DNA of 64,000 nucleotides from an uncultured Prevotellaceae bacterium (lineage in GTDB: Bacteria; Bacteroidota; Bacteroidia; Bacteroidales; Muribaculaceae), in contig ONJX01000007.1 in the NCBI GenBank assembly GCA_900318255.1, positions 1-64,000 on the forward strand, in the 5' to 3' direction. Positions 16,817-28,300 of the stretch are shown here, in pieces. Below the pieces are notes generated by a model that saw only the letters and a program-made list of their open reading frames with translations, did no database searches and had not been told where the DNA came from. A program made the position numbers and the translations under genes. Positions within the stretch are counted from its first letter, which is position 1. Each line of letters starts with the position of its first letter.

Positions 16817-19800
16817 ATGACAAAACACTATCACTATCATAAAACACTGAAAACACTCACTCGCACCGTGGCGGCACTGCTGCTACTGGTGACGGGAGTG
16901 AAGGCTCATGGTTTTGACATGACGCACTATGCCGACACGTCGCGCCTGGCTACCGGCCGATGGGTGAAGGTGGCTGTGAGCGAGAGCGGCATCTACCAGA
17001 TTACCGCCAGCGACGCCAGTAAGTGGGGCTTGAGCGACCTAAGCCGCGTGAGGGTGTTTGGCTACGGCGGAGAGCAGCTTAACGACACCCTGCGGGAAAG
17101 CAATTTCATCGACGACCTGCCACAGGTGCCCGTGCTGCGCAGCGGCAACCGCCTCTTGTTCTACGCCCAAGGCCCGCTATCGTGGCAGTGGAGCCGCACT
17201 CACGGCATCTACAAGCAACGGCAGCACCCCTACGCCACCCAGGGCTACTACTTCATCACCGACGACAGCCGCTACCAAGACCTCAGCCCCGCCACAGTGA
17301 GCACCCCTGCCCAGGGCAGCGTGGTGACCACCTTCCTCGAGCGCCTGGCGCATGAGCAGGAACTCATCAACCCTGGCGAGACGGGGCAGGTGCTGCTAGG
17401 AGAAGACTTCACCACCACCAGCTCGCAGTCGTTCAAGTTCACCCTCGACGGCCTCGTGGATGGCTCCACAGTGCAAGTGCTCACGCGCTTTGCCGCCAAG
17501 ACGGTGAACGGCAACAGCCGCGTGTCGTTTAAATACAACGGCAACAACATAGGGGGCGAGAGCACCATTCAGGCCGTTGACAACAGCGACGCCAGCCACT
17601 ACCACTACAACGCGCTCTCCTCCATGAAGAGGTTTGAGCTCAGCGGCACCAAGGATCTCACCTACACCGTGACCTACACCCCTGCTGGAACGGTAAACCT
17701 GGCTCGACTCGACTTCATCACCGTGGCCTATGAGCGCGCGCTAGACCTGAGCGGCAAGAGCAGCCTGCTCTTTGGGCTGATGAGCAGCGAGCCCTCGCAA
17801 TATGAGCTTAGCGGCGTGAGCGCCAGCACCCACGTGTGGGACCTGAGCAACAAAAAAGCCCCTGTGGAGATAAGCCTCACCACCGACGGCGACAAGGGCC
17901 GCTTTAGCCTCGACAGCAACAAGCGCCGCGACCTGATAGCCTTCAACGACAATGGCACCTTCCCCTCGCCATCGCTGGTGGCGACGGTCGAGAACCAGAG
18001 CATTCACGGCAGCCCAGTCCCCGACATGATAATCTTGGCACCCAGCGAGTTCCTGCCACAAGCACAACAGCTGGCCGCCATGCACGAGGACCTCGACAGC
18101 ATGCGCGTGATGGTGATAGACCACAACAAGGTCTTCAACGAGTTCTCCAGCGGCACCCCCGACGCGGCAGCCTACCGACTGATGTGCAAGTATTTCTATG
18201 ACCGCGGCACCGACGAGCAGGGGCACCGCCTGGGCTACCTGCTGCTGCTGGGCAACGGCTACTGCGACAACCGCCGCATCAGCAACGCCGCCAAGTCGCT
18301 CACCTACCCCATGCTGCTGGTGTGGGAGAGCCCTGACTATGACGAGAATGTGAACCCCTTCAGCTGCAATGAGATGAAGTCATTCACCAGCGACGACTAT
18401 TTCGGCCTGTTGCAAGACAACTCCTTCCTGGGCCAAGGCACGACCAGGATGTCTATTGCCGTGGGACGCATCCCGGCACGCAGCACCACAGCCGCCAGCA
18501 TCGCCGTTAGCAAGATAATAAAATATGTCACCCAGGCCGACTATGGCAACTGGAAAAACACCATGCTTAACGTGGCCGACAATGAGGACAACAGCAACCA
18601 CTGGCAGCACGGCGAGGACGTGGTGCAGACCGTCATGGCCCATGGCGGCGAATATGTGAACTTCAACCGCGTGTTTCTCGACAACTTTGAGGAGAAGAGC
18701 GACGGTTCGGGCTCTAAGTTCCCCGACGCACGCAAGAAGATGTATAAGACACTCACCGAGGGCGCACTGTGGTGGAACTACTCGGGACACGGTGGACCCT
18801 CGGGGTGGACTGGCGACGGACTCATGGTCACCAGCGACATCGAGAACAACCTCTTCTACAGCCACCAGCCCATTCTCTTTGCCGCCACCTGCGAGTTCTC
18901 CAGGCACGACGGCACCAACCCCTCGGGCGGCGAGAACGTGTTCTTCAACCCCAACGGCGGCTGCGTGGCAATGATATGCCCACCACGACTGGTGTATATG
19001 GACAACAACCGCTACCTCAACATCACCGCCGCCACTAAGATGTATGAGCGCGACAGCAACGGTCAGGCGATGCGACTGGGCGACCTGCTCACCTACGCCA
19101 AGAACAACACCTCCACTGGCCGCGACAACTCGCTGCGCTATCACCTCTATGGCGACCCTGCCATGCGCCCCGCCATGCCACAGTACAAGGCCGTGATCGA
19201 CAAAATCAACGGCAACGACGTTGACCCAGAAAACATGCCAGTGTTTGAGGCTAGGCAGACCATGGCCATCACCGGACACATCGAGGATCTCGCTGGAGTG
19301 AAACAAACCGCCTTCAACGGCCTGATAGAAAGCACGCTATATGACTGCGAGAAGTCGGTGTCGTTTATCGACGAGAAAGACCGGGTGCACACCTACGACG
19401 AGCGCCAAAACAAGCTCGCCCTCAACGTGAACCGAGTCAACAACGGCGAGTTTGCGCTAAACATCACCATTCCCAGCGAGGTGACAGTAAACTACGACAA
19501 CTACCGGCCTTCGCTCGTGAGCCTCTATGCCTATGACAGCGAGAACAAGCGAGAGGCGGCAGGCTCATGCGACGACTTCTACATCTATGGATATGACGAG
19601 ACGGTGGAGGCCGACACCATAGGCCCCGACATCAGCTACCTGGGGCTGAACAGCACCAACTTCAGCGATGGCGACAACGTGAACGAGTCGCCACTGTTCA
19701 TCGCCACCGTGAGCGACGAGAGCGGCATCAACTTCTCGAATGCCGGCATAGGCCACAACATGACGCTCACACTCGACGGCACCACCACATTTAGCGACGT

Positions 19801-20278
19801 GAGCAGTTACTACACCGCCACCGAGGCCTCCGCAGGCTCGGCAGGCACCATCAACTATGCTCTCACCGACCTGAGCAACGGGCACCACACCCTCAAGCTC
19901 AAGGTGTGGGACGTGTTTAACAACTCCAGCGAGAAGACCATCTCCTTCAACGTAATGAGCGGCCTCAAGCCCGAGATTGACGAGATAAAGGCATTCCCCA
20001 ACCCCGCTGCCACCTCCACCACCTTCCTCGTGACACACAACCGCCCCGAGGCCACGGTGACCATCACCATCGAGGTGTTTAACCTCATGGGACAGCGGGT
20101 GTGGAGCACCACGCAGAGCGGACGTAGCTCTATGTTTGCAGCATTCCCCATTACCTGGGACCTGAGCGACTACAGCGGCACACGCCTGGCACGTGGCATC
20201 TACCTCTACAAGGCCACCATCAGCAACGACGGCCACCAGGAGAGCACCAAGACCAAGAAACTGGCAATAACGAATTAA
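16817..20278 (+). CDS. porU: C25 (gingipain-like) peptidase, PorU-type T9SS sortase candidate
   Basis: The 1153-residue secreted protein has an N-terminal signal (KTLTRTVAALLLLVTGVKA), a PorU-like N-domain (about 30-380) and a peptidase C25 domain. The catalytic pair is visible: His658 in YSGHGG and Cys692 in AATCEFSRHDG. An Ig-like part and a type A T9SS C-terminal sorting domain follow (PNPAATSTT, FNLMGQRVW, GTRLARGIYLYK). PorU cleaves that domain from cargo and attaches it to A-LPS at the cell surface. I took the ATG at 16817, which gives a usable signal peptide; the frame is open from 16748. Of the three C25 genes here, this one most resembles a housekeeping PorU, but which of the three is the real sortase cannot be settled by eye. 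Confidence 0.8.
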   Translation: MTKHYHYHKTLKTLTRTVAALLLLVTGVKAHGFDMTHYADTSRLATGRWVKVAVSESGIYQITASDASKWGLSDLSRVRVFGYGGEQLNDTLRESNFIDDLPQVPVLRSGNRLLFYAQGPLSWQWSRTHGIYKQRQHPYATQGYYFITDDSRYQDLSPATVSTPAQGSVVTTFLERLAHEQELINPGETGQVLLGEDFTTTSSQSFKFTLDGLVDGSTVQVLTRFAAKTVNGNSRVSFKYNGNNIGGESTIQAVDNSDASHYHYNALSSMKRFELSGTKDLTYTVTYTPAGTVNLARLDFITVAYERALDLSGKSSLLFGLMSSEPSQYELSGVSASTHVWDLSNKKAPVEISLTTDGDKGRFSLDSNKRRDLIAFNDNGTFPSPSLVATVENQSIHGSPVPDMIILAPSEFLPQAQQLAAMHEDLDSMRVMVIDHNKVFNEFSSGTPDAAAYRLMCKYFYDRGTDEQGHRLGYLLLLGNGYCDNRRISNAAKSLTYPMLLVWESPDYDENVNPFSCNEMKSFTSDDYFGLLQDNSFLGQGTTRMSIAVGRIPARSTTAASIAVSKIIKYVTQADYGNWKNTMLNVADNEDNSNHWQHGEDVVQTVMAHGGEYVNFNRVFLDNFEEKSDGSGSKFPDARKKMYKTLTEGALWWNYSGHGGPSGWTGDGLMVTSDIENNLFYSHQPILFAATCEFSRHDGTNPSGGENVFFNPNGGCVAMICPPRLVYMDNNRYLNITAATKMYERDSNGQAMRLGDLLTYAKNNTSTGRDNSLRYHLYGDPAMRPAMPQYKAVIDKINGNDVDPENMPVFEARQTMAITGHIEDLAGVKQTAFNGLIESTLYDCEKSVSFIDEKDRVHTYDERQNKLALNVNRVNNGEFALNITIPSEVTVNYDNYRPSLVSLYAYDSENKREAAGSCDDFYIYGYDETVEADTIGPDISYLGLNSTNFSDGDNVNESPLFIATVSDESGINFSNAGIGHNMTLTLDGTTTFSDVSSYYTATEASAGSAGTINYALTDLSNGHHTLKLKVWDVFNNSSEKTISFNVMSGLKPEIDEIKAFPNPAATSTTFLVTHNRPEATVTITIEVFNLMGQRVWSTTQSGRSSMFAAFPITWDLSDYSGTRLARGIYLYKATISNDGHQESTKTKKLAITN

Positions 20279-20280
20279 GT

Positions 20281-20413
20281 GTAAAATATTAAGTGTTAAG
20301 TGTAAAATGTTAAGTGTTAAGTAGGGACAAGGCGTGCCTTGTCCGTGAAGAGGATATAGGCTCTAGAATCTCTATAAAATCTAGAAAGTCTAGAAAATCT
20401 AGAGAGTCTAGAA
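20281..20413. repeat. TTAAGTGT words, one 20-bp palindromic REP copy and a TCTAGA cluster
   Basis: TAAGTGTTAAGTG words (20281-20320) are followed by GTAGGGACAAGGCGTGCCTT and its continuation (20321-20349), whose core GGACAAGGCGTGCCTTGTCC is a perfect inverted repeat. TCTAGAAAGTCTAGAAAATC words fill 20362-20413. The same palindrome occurs twice near 56.8 kb. Confidence 0.75.
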
Positions 20414-20460
20414 AAAAAGAAACTAAATTGAACGACAGCGAGCGACATATCAACCGAGCC

Positions 20461-21102
20461 ATGCTTCCAGAGCCCACACTCAGGAGGCTGCCATGGTACT
20501 TGGCTTACCTCAAGATGCTTGACCTCAAGCACCAGGAGCACGTCTCTTCCACGCAAATCGCCAAGAGCCTCAACGTGGATGCCTCGCAAATTGCCAAGGA
20601 CCTGTCGTTTCTCAACATAAAGGGCAAGACGCGCATCGGATATGAGGTACACCCGCTCACCAGGGCCCTGACCGAGTTCCTGGGCTTCAAGCACCGCCAC
20701 AACGCGTTCCTCATTGGCGCTGGCTCGCTGGGCAGCGCCCTCATGCGCGACCTGGGGCTCATGCAGTTTGGGCTAAACATAGTGGCGGCATTCGACATCG
20801 ACCCACACATCATTGGGTCGGCAGTGGGCGACATCCCCATCTATGACCTGGCACAGCTGGCACAGCAACAGCACAGCAGCGGAGTGTCAATAGCCATCGT
20901 GGCAGTGCCTCCCGAGAGCGCACAAGACGTAGCTAACACCCTTGTTGCCAGCAACATCAAGGCGATATGGAACTTCACGCCATTCCGCATTAAGGTGCCA
21001 CGCCATGTGGTAGTGCAAAACACCTCGATTTACTCCGACCTCGCTCTGATGTATAACAACATGGAAGTTAACGTTAACAACAAAAATAACATAGCAAAGT
21101 GA
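20461..21102 (+). CDS. rex: redox-sensing transcriptional repressor Rex
   Basis: The 213-residue product has an N-terminal winged helix (LPEPTLRRLPWYLAYLKML, VSSTQIAKSLNVDASQIAKD) and a Rossmann NAD(H)-binding domain with GAGSLGSAL near residue 86. The C-terminal helix (SIYSDLALMYN) is the one that swaps between subunits in the dimer. Rex senses the NADH/NAD+ ratio and represses fermentation and respiration genes. The ATG at 20461 fits the family start; the open frame upstream runs through TCTAGA repeats and is non-coding. The stop overlaps the next start by 4 nt, so the two are likely translationally coupled. Confidence 0.92.
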   Translation: MLPEPTLRRLPWYLAYLKMLDLKHQEHVSSTQIAKSLNVDASQIAKDLSFLNIKGKTRIGYEVHPLTRALTEFLGFKHRHNAFLIGAGSLGSALMRDLGLMQFGLNIVAAFDIDPHIIGSAVGDIPIYDLAQLAQQQHSSGVSIAIVAVPPESAQDVANTLVASNIKAIWNFTPFRIKVPRHVVVQNTSIYSDLALMYNNMEVNVNNKNNIAK

Positions 21103-21671
21103 AAATAATAGGCATAGGCAGAGAGCTGCCCGGTCAGGTATATCTAATGGCCGACTCGGCAATCGTCAAGACGGGCAAACCGTTTTTTGTGCCTCACTTT
21201 GCACACAACTTTACTGGCACTCCGGCACTGGTGATGCACATCGACAGGCTAGGAAAGCACATAGCGCCACGCTTTGCGCACCGCTACTGCCTGGCAGTGG
21301 CACCGGCCATAAAGGTCACCGCACGCGGCATAGACGCCGAGCAGCACCACCAGGCAACGTCGGCACTGGCTCACAGCTTTGATGGAGCACTGCTGCTGGG
21401 CGACTTCACCACCAGCGACTCCATAGCCCAAGGCATCAACGGCAGCCTCATCACGGTGGAGCGCAACGGCCAGCAGGCAGCACAGGGCAGCCTCGACGCC
21501 CTGGGCCTCGACTTCAGGCAGCTCATAGCGCAGCTGAGCGTGTATTTCACGCTCAAGATGGGCGACATGATAGCCGTGGAGCTCGCCGCCGCCACCCTGG
21601 AGCTCACTCCTGGCGACACACTGCACGCGGCCATCAACGGTGACCTCAAGCTCACCACACGAGTGAAGTAA
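21099..21671 (+). CDS. small fumarylacetoacetate hydrolase-like protein
   Basis: The 190-residue protein starts at GTG, overlapping the rex stop (GTGA). The N-terminal lines MKIIGIGRELPGQVYLMADSAIV and KPFFVPHFAHN resemble the Bacteroidales FAH-family protein with KPDSALLKDGKPFF. The C-terminal FTLKMGDMIAVEL and LTPGDTLHAAINGDLKL match the late strands of the FAH fold. The metal-binding acidic cluster is weak, so activity is doubtful and it may be a degenerate paralogue. The coupling to rex is seen directly. Confidence 0.6.
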   Translation: MKIIGIGRELPGQVYLMADSAIVKTGKPFFVPHFAHNFTGTPALVMHIDRLGKHIAPRFAHRYCLAVAPAIKVTARGIDAEQHHQATSALAHSFDGALLLGDFTTSDSIAQGINGSLITVERNGQQAAQGSLDALGLDFRQLIAQLSVYFTLKMGDMIAVELAAATLELTPGDTLHAAINGDLKLTTRVK

Positions 21672-21734
21672 CTATTAAGAAACTACACACATATTATAAT
21701 TGACATAGCAAGAAATCAACATAACCAAACTACT

Positions 21735-24700
21735 ATGCATAAGAAGTTTTTATTTAACATTATGGGCCTGATGGCTATAGTTGCGGCCACAACGATGAGC
21801 GCACAGGCATTCTCCTCGTCAAGCTACGCCACCACCTCTAAGCTGGCAAGCGGGCGATGGGTGAAAATCGAGATTAGCGAGAGTGGTGTTTATCAGCTCA
21901 CTTTCGACGAACTAGCACAGATGGGATTTAGCAATCCCGAGAATGTGAGAATCTATGGCATGGGAGGGTTTCCCATCAATGAAGTGCTTGATGGGTCGCA
22001 AACCGACGACCTCAAGCAGGTGCCCATCAAGCTCTATGACAACAAAATCTGCTTCTACGCTTGTGGAGCAGTGAAGTTCAGCCTCTCCACTCCCACCAGC
22101 ACACCGCACTACACCCGTGAGTTCAACAGCTACTCAACCTCGGGGTATTACTTCGTCACCGACGACGCTAGCGAGTCACGACTCGAGATTGCCAGCAGCA
22201 GCAACGCCACCCCCAGCAACGCCGTGGTGCGCGCTAAAAGCCTTGACTACTGGCACCACGAGAAGGAGCTCGTCTCGCCTAGCGAGTCAGGAAAAGACAT
22301 GCTGGGCGAAGACATGGTGAGAGGTGTGATCGACGTGCCCTACTCTATTCCCACACTGTGCACCGACACCACCGTGGTGGTCAACATCAACGCGGGAGCT
22401 AAAGTCACCCAGGCTTCTTACATCTATGGCAAGCTCAATGGCAACACCCTCAACTTCCAGAACATTGCCGCCAAGATTTATGCTCCAGCTAACAACTTCG
22501 TCTATTACAACTATGCCTCGCCCTATGTGGCTTACACCCCTTCGGAGCAGCCTATTCCCACCGACGGCACCATCAACGTGACAATTAACGACTCACCTAG
22601 CAGCACCAACAACACTGCCACAAGTGCATGGCTCGACTATGTGACTATCACCTACTTTCACAACAACTCGCTCGAGGGCATTCCCGACAATCAGCTGCGC
22701 ATGGGATTTACCAAACTCACCAATCAAGACGTCATCACTCTTGCCGAGAACAGCAGCGACTACCAGCTCTGGAACATCGACGACCCCCACGCGCCCACTA
22801 ACTGCGTGCTCACCAGCAACAATGGCGTGATGGAATATGCTCCTAACGTGGCGGCCAACGCCAGCCAGTACATAGCCTTCAACCCCGCTATGGAACTAAA
22901 GTCTATCACCAGCTTCGCCGAGATTCCTAACCAGAACATTCACGGCCTGCAAACCCCCGACATGGTGATTGTCACCTGCCAGGAGCTGATGCCACAAGCC
23001 GAGCGCGTGGCACAGATGCACCGCGACAACGACAACATGGTAGTACACGTGCTCGACCAGCAACAGATATTCAACGAATTCTCGAGCGGAACCCCCGATG
23101 CCATGGCCATCAGGCTCATGAACAAGATGTTCTACGACCGCAACAAGAACAAATTCAAGCACCTGCTCATGTTTGGCGCCGGCACCTACGATAACCGTCA
23201 GCTGCACGCCAAGCGAGAGTGTACTATTCTCACCTATGAAGCAACGGTGAGCAACGACGAGACCTACAGCTACGTGTGTGACGACTTCTTTGGCATCCTC
23301 GACGACAACTCGGGCATTGAGCTCGCCAAGGACTACCTAAGGCTTGGCGTGGGACGCATGCCAAGCGCCTCGCTCGACGAAGCACAGACCGACGTTGACA
23401 AACTCCTCAACTACGTCAACAACCCCGACTACGGCTACTGGAGAAACGACATCATTCTCACCGCCGACGACTATGACAACGGCCTGCACGCCTTCCAAGC
23501 CGAGGGCATTAACAACATTATCGTGGACGAACTCGCCACCGGGCTAATGAACAACAAGGTGTATGTGAGCCAGTTCCCTAACGACCCCACCTCGGGCTTC
23601 GCCTATGAAGGCCACAAGGACTTGATTTCTAAACTCACCGATGGACAATATTTCATGACTTATGTGGGACACGCCAGCCCCAACACGCTCACCAAGGATG
23701 TGGAAATATGGACCACCTACCAATCTAACAATGTGGAATATGCCCACTTGCCTATTCTCACCACTGCATGCTGCGACGTGGCACGCTATGACAGCAACCA
23801 GCGAGGACTAGTAGAAATAATGTTCCACAAGCCCAACGGTGGAGCAATCGCTATCGTCACCTCGGCACGCTCAGTATATGCTACCGACAACGACGCACTA
23901 AACCAAGCCTTCGTCAAGGCTATGTTCTGCTACAACACTAAGGGCTACATGCCCACCGTGGGAGAAGCCTACATGCTGTGCAAGCAGTCATTTGGCTCTA
24001 AAGTCAACTACAACAAGATGTCGTTCCTGCTGCTGGGAGACCCCGCCATGAAGATCAACTACCCCAAGCCTTTCTTCAAAATCACCAAAATCAATGGCAT
24101 CGACGTGGGCTCTGAGGCCATCAACTCGGGAGCCATGCAGCAGGTCACTGTAGAGGCTAAGGTGTATAACCCCGACGGAACCACTGTCAACACCAACTTC
24201 AACGGCGACGCCACTCTCTCCATCTACGACTACAAGAAAAAAGAGACCACAATCACCGTGAGAGTCAACCGCGTGGATGTGACACGCGACATCTTCTACC
24301 CACAGAACCTGCTCACACGCGTCAACGGACGTGTGGTCAACGGTGTGTTCACCGCCACTGCCGTGATACCACGTCACATTCTCTCCACTGGCAGCTATGG
24401 CACCATGAAGGTCTATGCTCACCAAGACGACAGCCAGGAGATGGTGAACGGCTCCTTTAACATGCTCAAGCTCAACAGCTACAACGAGAGCGACCCTCAC
24501 ACCGTGCACGACAACATGCCACCCGTCATCGACGCCTTCTACTTCAACGACCAGCAAAGCTTTGCTAACGGAGCCTTGATTCCATCGGGAAGCACTCTCT
24601 ACATCCACGCTACCGACGATTACTCTTTCAACAACCAGGCAATGGCCGTGGGCAACACCATGAGCCTCATGCTCGATGGCGGAAAGACCACTTTCCCCCA

Positions 24701-25160
24701 TGTGCAGAACCACAGCACCCTGCAAGAGGACGGCAAGGAGCTGGCAGTAGAGTTCCCCATGGACCTGCAAGAAGGACGTCACACGCTGCAATACACTGTC
24801 TATGACGCCGCCGGCAACAAAGCCACCGAGACAATATCGTTCCTCGTGGGGAATGAGTCTAAACTCGACCTCACCGTTGACGAGGAGCCAGCGATGACAC
24901 ACGCCACTTTCAACGCCAGCAGCACTCTATCGCCAGCACCCGAAGTCACCATCAAGGTTCTCGACAACGTGGGCAACCTCGTGTGGAGCACCACCACTGC
25001 CAACTTCCCTTACATCTGGAACCTCAAAGACAACAACGGCACCCGCCTGCCAGCTGGCGTCTATAAGTTCTATGGCACCTACAAGAGCAGCAACAGCTAC
25101 GGAGGCACCGAGATAGGACATCTCATCATCATCGACCGCTATCACAACAACAACCAGTAA
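21735..25160 (+). CDS. C25 (gingipain-like) peptidase, paralogue 2
   Basis: The 1141-residue secreted protein has a signal peptide (MHKKFLFNIMGLMAIVAATTMSAQA) and the same PorU-like architecture as the gene at 16817. Shared blocks include SSYATTSKLASGRWVKIEIS, IHGLQTPDMVIVTCQELMPQ and FNEFSSGTPDAMAIRLMNK. Catalytic His646 (YVGHASP) and Cys680 (TACCDVARYD, with a second Cys just before) are present, so it is probably active. The C-terminus (EVTIKVLDNVGNLVWSTTT, GTRLPAGVYKFYGTY) is a T9SS-type tail. It may be a second sortase or a sorted surface protease. It is far closer to the third copy than to the first. Confidence 0.82.
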   Translation: MHKKFLFNIMGLMAIVAATTMSAQAFSSSSYATTSKLASGRWVKIEISESGVYQLTFDELAQMGFSNPENVRIYGMGGFPINEVLDGSQTDDLKQVPIKLYDNKICFYACGAVKFSLSTPTSTPHYTREFNSYSTSGYYFVTDDASESRLEIASSSNATPSNAVVRAKSLDYWHHEKELVSPSESGKDMLGEDMVRGVIDVPYSIPTLCTDTTVVVNINAGAKVTQASYIYGKLNGNTLNFQNIAAKIYAPANNFVYYNYASPYVAYTPSEQPIPTDGTINVTINDSPSSTNNTATSAWLDYVTITYFHNNSLEGIPDNQLRMGFTKLTNQDVITLAENSSDYQLWNIDDPHAPTNCVLTSNNGVMEYAPNVAANASQYIAFNPAMELKSITSFAEIPNQNIHGLQTPDMVIVTCQELMPQAERVAQMHRDNDNMVVHVLDQQQIFNEFSSGTPDAMAIRLMNKMFYDRNKNKFKHLLMFGAGTYDNRQLHAKRECTILTYEATVSNDETYSYVCDDFFGILDDNSGIELAKDYLRLGVGRMPSASLDEAQTDVDKLLNYVNNPDYGYWRNDIILTADDYDNGLHAFQAEGINNIIVDELATGLMNNKVYVSQFPNDPTSGFAYEGHKDLISKLTDGQYFMTYVGHASPNTLTKDVEIWTTYQSNNVEYAHLPILTTACCDVARYDSNQRGLVEIMFHKPNGGAIAIVTSARSVYATDNDALNQAFVKAMFCYNTKGYMPTVGEAYMLCKQSFGSKVNYNKMSFLLLGDPAMKINYPKPFFKITKINGIDVGSEAINSGAMQQVTVEAKVYNPDGTTVNTNFNGDATLSIYDYKKKETTITVRVNRVDVTRDIFYPQNLLTRVNGRVVNGVFTATAVIPRHILSTGSYGTMKVYAHQDDSQEMVNGSFNMLKLNSYNESDPHTVHDNMPPVIDAFYFNDQQSFANGALIPSGSTLYIHATDDYSFNNQAMAVGNTMSLMLDGGKTTFPHVQNHSTLQEDGKELAVEFPMDLQEGRHTLQYTVYDAAGNKATETISFLVGNESKLDLTVDEEPAMTHATFNASSTLSPAPEVTIKVLDNVGNLVWSTTTANFPYIWNLKDNNGTRLPAGVYKFYGTYKSSNSYGGTEIGHLIIIDRYHNNNQ

Positions 25161-25200
25161 CCCACACTCACATAGCGGGTACATGCCCCACTACACCAAA

Positions 25201-25237
25201 AGCATTTCGCACCACGCACGGCGCGAAATGCTTTTTT
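25201..25237 (+). terminator. intrinsic terminator
   Basis: AGCATTTCGC (25201-25210) pairs with GCGAAATGCT (25223-25232) before TTTTTT. Confidence 0.8.
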
Positions 25238-25364
25238 CGTGCCACACACACGCTGCACAAAAAATACACCGCACCGCAACACTATATAGATCACCCCCAC
25301 AATAAAAACCTAAATTTTGCGTTATTATTAAAATAATGTAAAAACACACCACTAATATATCATC

Positions 25365-28300
25365 ATGAATAAACGTCTTTTATTCAACACACTATGCGTC
25401 ATCGCCATTACTATTGCTGGCGTTGGAACATCTAAGGCTTTTTCCTCCTCGGGCTATGCCACCTCTTCGGCTCTGAGCAAGGGGAAATGGGTGAAAATTG
25501 CCATCCCCGAGGACGGCATGTATCAAATCACCTTCGACGAGCTAACCCGCATGGGATTTGAAAACCCGCAAAAAGTGGGAATATTTGGCACTGGAGGGCA
25601 CCCATTAAGCGAAATTCTTAATGGTTCAAACATCGACGACCTCAAGCAGGTGCCAAGCAAGATATTTGGCAACAAGCTATGCTTCTATGCCTGCGGACCA
25701 GTGCAATACACCATGGAGACTCCCACCACAACACCACACTTCACTCGCAAGATAAACAGCTGCTCAACAATGGGATACTACTTCATTGGCGAGCTCGATA
25801 GCGCACCGATGCAACCGCAATCGGTGACCTATGGCATCTCTGGCACCAAGGTCAGGGACTCCAGTCTCGACTACTGGCACCACGAGGAGGAGTTGCTGTC
25901 GGCATCACAGTCGGGGAAGGAATTCCTGGGTGAGGCATTGACAGGCGGAACCATCACTATTCCCTACTCACTACCCCAGGTGTGCGGAGACTCGGCCATA
26001 GTGCTCAACCCGCGAGCTGCCGTCAAGAGCAAAAACGTCTCTTTCCTCGCTCTCAAGTTCAACAGCAACGACATAGAGCTCACCACACAAGAGTCAAAAA
26101 TCTTCAGCGCCACGTCAGAGTATGTGTTCTACAACACCGCGCAACCAGTGGTGACAATCAGGGAAAACAACGGCAACACTATTCCCGAGACAGGTGAGGT
26201 GACCATGACAATCAACGCCTCACAGCCCTACGTATGGTCCAGGCTAGATTACTGCATGATCACCTACTATCACATCAACAACCTGAGGGGTGCCACAGGC
26301 AACCAGATGCGCATGGGTTTCAACAAGGTGTCGTCGGCCGACATCATCGCCATCGAAGGAGCCACTGCCACCACACAGCTGTGGAACATTGACAACCCTC
26401 TGGTTCCAAAGAACTACACCTTAAACCCCAAAGACGGCTTCAGAGGCTTTACCCCTCTCTACACCATCGACTACACTCAGTTCATCGCCTTCGACCCCGC
26501 CATGGAGCTGATGTCTATCGCAGGATATGAACAAGTAGAGAACCAGAACATCCACGGCATGGCAATACCTAATATGGTCATCGTCACCAACGAGACACTC
26601 ATGCCACAAGCCGAGCGCATAGCACAGCTGCACCGCGACAACGACAACATGGTGGTGCACGTGCTCGACCAGCAACACATATTCAACGAGTTCTCGAGCG
26701 GAACCCCCGACCCCATGGCCATCAGGATCATGAACAAAATGTTCTACGACCGTGACCTCAATGGCAAGTTCAAATACCTGCTCATGTTTGGCTCTGGCTC
26801 CTACGACAACCGTCAGCTGCTGGCCAAGAACCCGTGCAACATTATCACCTACGAGACCAGCGTCAGCCACGACGAGAACAACAGCTACGTTAGCGACGAC
26901 TTCTTTGGACAACTCGACGACAACTCGGGAGCCAACCCCGCCGGAGACCTGCTAAGGCTAGGCGTGGGGCGCATACCATGCGCCTCGCTCGAGGAAGCAC
27001 AGACCGACGTCGATAAACTCATCAACTACGTCAACAACCCCGACTACGGGCCATGGCGAAACAACGCTCTCTTTATTGCCGACTACGTGTATGGGCCGCC
27101 CGAAGCACCCTCTACCGAGACTTTCCTGCACGAGAACCAGGCCGAAGGGGTGGTAAACCTCATCAATGACGAGCTAAATATAGGCTTCGTCGCTAACAAG
27201 GTGTATGTGCACCAGTTCCCCATAGACCCCGCCACAGGATTCCTGCCCGATGGACGCAAGAGCATGAACTCGCTGCTTGAGAACGGGCAATACTTCATGA
27301 CCTATGTGGGACATGCCAACCCCAACCAGCTCACCAAGGAAGTGCAACTGTGGACCACTTACGAGTCGAGGCGAGTCAATAACACGCACCTGCCCATCGT
27401 CACCACAGCTTGCTGCGACGTGGCACGATATGACGGCACGCAACGCGGACTCATGGAAATCATGTTCCATAACCCCAACGGCGGGGCAATAGCCATGCTC
27501 GCCACCACACGAGCAGCCTATGCCAACGGCAACGACGCCATCAACAGGGCGTTTGTGAGCTACCTTTTCAACTACAACTCCTCAAAAACCATGACCACCC
27601 TCGGCGAAGCCTACATGCTCAGCAAGCAGTGGTTTGGCACCGCCACCTCGTGCAACAAAATGATGTTCTCGCTATTTGGCGACCCAGCCATGAAAGTGAA
27701 CTACCCAAAGCCGCTGTTTAAACTCACCAAAATCAACAACACCGCAGTGGGAGACAACAACATCTCAGTCAGGCCAATGCAGCAAGTGACAGTAGAGGCA
27801 CAGGTGATGAAGCCCGACGGCACCACTATCGACAACAACTTCAACGGTGATGCCACTCTCGCCATCTACGACTACCAGAAGAAAGAGACCACCTTCAACA
27901 ACCGCGACATCTTCTACCCAAGACAACTGCTCACCTCTATCAACGGCAGAGTGGTCAACGGAGTCTTTACAGGCAAAGCCATCATCCCACGACACACCCT
28001 CAGCCCGTGGTCATCAGGACTGGTTTCGGTTTATGCTCACCGCGACAACAGCGACGACATGGTAAACGGCAATTTCAACAAACTCGTCATCAACGACTAC
28101 GTGGCCACCAGCCCCGTCACAGTGCACGACGACACGCCACCCACCATCAACGCCATCTACTTCAACGACCAGCACGACTTTGACGCATGCAGCACCATCA
28201 GCCCAGCGTCAACACTCTATATCAATGCCACCGACGACAACGCCTTCAACAACCAAAGCCTCGCCATTGGCAACAGCATGGACCTCAAGATTGACGGAGG

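Noticed and set aside
16651..16842. 63-codon frame upstream of the first C25 peptidase
   Set aside because: It covers a stem-loop leader and the start of the peptidase gene in another frame; no motifs.
20314..20460. N-terminal extension of Rex
   Set aside because: The added residues come from TCTAGA repeats, and Rex family similarity starts at the ATG at 20461.
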